Shown one piece after another: positions 6,069-6,431 of a stretch of 6,431 bases of DNA. Under the pieces are notes generated by a model. That model ran no database searches. It was not told the origin of the DNA and worked only from the letters and a program-made list of their open reading frames with translations. The stretch comes from Candidatus Altimarinota bacterium (GTDB taxonomy: Bacteria > Patescibacteriota > Gracilibacteria > UBA1369 > LOWO2-01-FULL-3): positions 1-6,431 of the forward strand of contig JAOZTS010000064.1 of the NCBI GenBank assembly GCA_029939035.1, in the 5' to 3' direction. Both the position numbers and the translations under genes were made by a program. Position 1 is the first letter of the stretch, and each line of letters begins with the position of its first letter.

Positions 6069-6431
6069 TTAAGAAGTGGCTTTTATCATGAATGCCGGTT
6101 GAAGTTTGTGTTGGTTGATCTCCATTAGTCGGAAAACTTTGTGGACGGAGTGTGGGCTTAAGCCTTTGTCTATGAGGTCGTCTTTGGTTAGTCCTTTTTC
6201 GATTTGCCTGAGGACTACGTCGATTTCTTTGTATGTCATGCCGAGCTCTTCTTCGTCAGTTTGGTCTGGATAGAGCTCTGCGGATGGTTCTTTGTGTAGG
6301 AACTCATCTGGGAGCCCGACGTGTTCTGCGAGTTTGAAGACATCACCTTTGTATAGGTCACCGATGATTTCTAGATCTGCGCCTAGGTCTCCGTATTTTG
6401 TGCCGTAGCCGAGGGCTAGCTCAGTTTTGTT
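6069..6431 (-). CDS. nadE: NAD+ synthetase, C-terminal part (N-terminal part outside window)
   Basis: This enzyme uses ATP and ammonia (or glutamine-derived ammonia) to amidate deamido-NAD to NAD. The window edge cuts the gene; 120 C-terminal residues are visible, read from base 6431 to the TAA at 6071-6069. The first residues NKTELALGYGTKYGD match the conserved NK(S/T)E...GY.T.YGD motif. DLYKGDVFKLA, then the signature KEPSAELYPDQTDEEELGMTY and KEID follow, corresponding to the K.PSA.L.PGQTDE.ELG..Y..ID loop of the family. The SGGxDS ATP-pyrophosphatase motif would be upstream, outside the window. The carboxyl end stops soon after the core, as in short ammonia-dependent enzymes, but an N-terminal glutaminase domain cannot be excluded. 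The gene is followed by nadM on the same strand. Confidence 0.92.
   Translation of the reverse strand, partial: NKTELALGYGTKYGDLGADLEIIGDLYKGDVFKLAEHVGLPDEFLHKEPSAELYPDQTDEEELGMTYKEIDVVLRQIEKGLTKDDLIDKGLSPHSVHKVFRLMEINQHKLQPAFMIKATS

Noticed and set aside
6057..6070. Small inverted repeat AAATT-GCGA-AATTT (minus strand) at the nadE stop.
   Set aside because: It is an all A-T five-bp stem with no following U-tract. The GNRA-like loop is probably chance in AT-rich sequence.
1..6431. CRISPR array, insertion sequence, tRNA or rRNA.
   Set aside because: I found no regularly spaced direct repeats, transposase, terminal inverted repeats, or recognisable tRNA or rRNA segments on either strand by eye.

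Overview
The window reads as bacterial chromosome of modest G+C, most likely from the Candidate Phyla Radiation (Patescibacteria), with a Peregrinibacteria-like lineage as one guess. Four things support this: a very large exported protein built from modules I recall from CPR surface proteins (YAWS repeats and a C-terminal SRNTIGG...YDLNY block), an archaeal-type NMN adenylyltransferase, starts without Shine-Dalgarno sequences, and compact packing. The standard genetic code fits. All five genes end in TAA, and no in-frame TGA occurs in about 2,100 codons, which argues against the UGA=Gly lineages (Gracilibacteria, Absconditabacteria). The taxonomic call is inference.

Layout. Positions 2-748 (+) hold the C-terminal end of DNA topoisomerase I (topA), with three four-cysteine zinc ribbons. 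The 79-nt gap 749-827 carries a good promoter (TTGTCT, 16 bp, TGG-TATAAT) and an AT-rich hexamer-repeat leader. Positions 828-4043 (+) encode a 1071-residue secreted, acidic, multi-domain protein of unknown function, the most novel item here. Five bases later, on the opposite strand, comes a three-gene cluster transcribed right to left: nadE (6069-6431, cut by the window edge), nadM (6017-5451) and a phosphomannomutase/phosphoglucomutase (5461-4049), the last two overlapping by 11 nt. No gene-free stretch exceeds 300 nt; the only non-coding segments are 749-827, 4044-4048 and 6018-6068.

How the genes work together. NadM makes the dinucleotide (NAD or its deamido form) from the mononucleotide, and NadE amidates deamido-NAD to NAD, so these neighbours perform the last two steps of NAD synthesis. 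The phosphohexomutase supplies mannose-1-phosphate and/or glucose-1-phosphate for cell-envelope glycans and is probably co-transcribed with nadM. The exported protein appears to be an independent transcription unit. The + strand is G/T-rich throughout, whichever strand is coding, suggesting strong replication-strand mutational bias with + as the leading strand.
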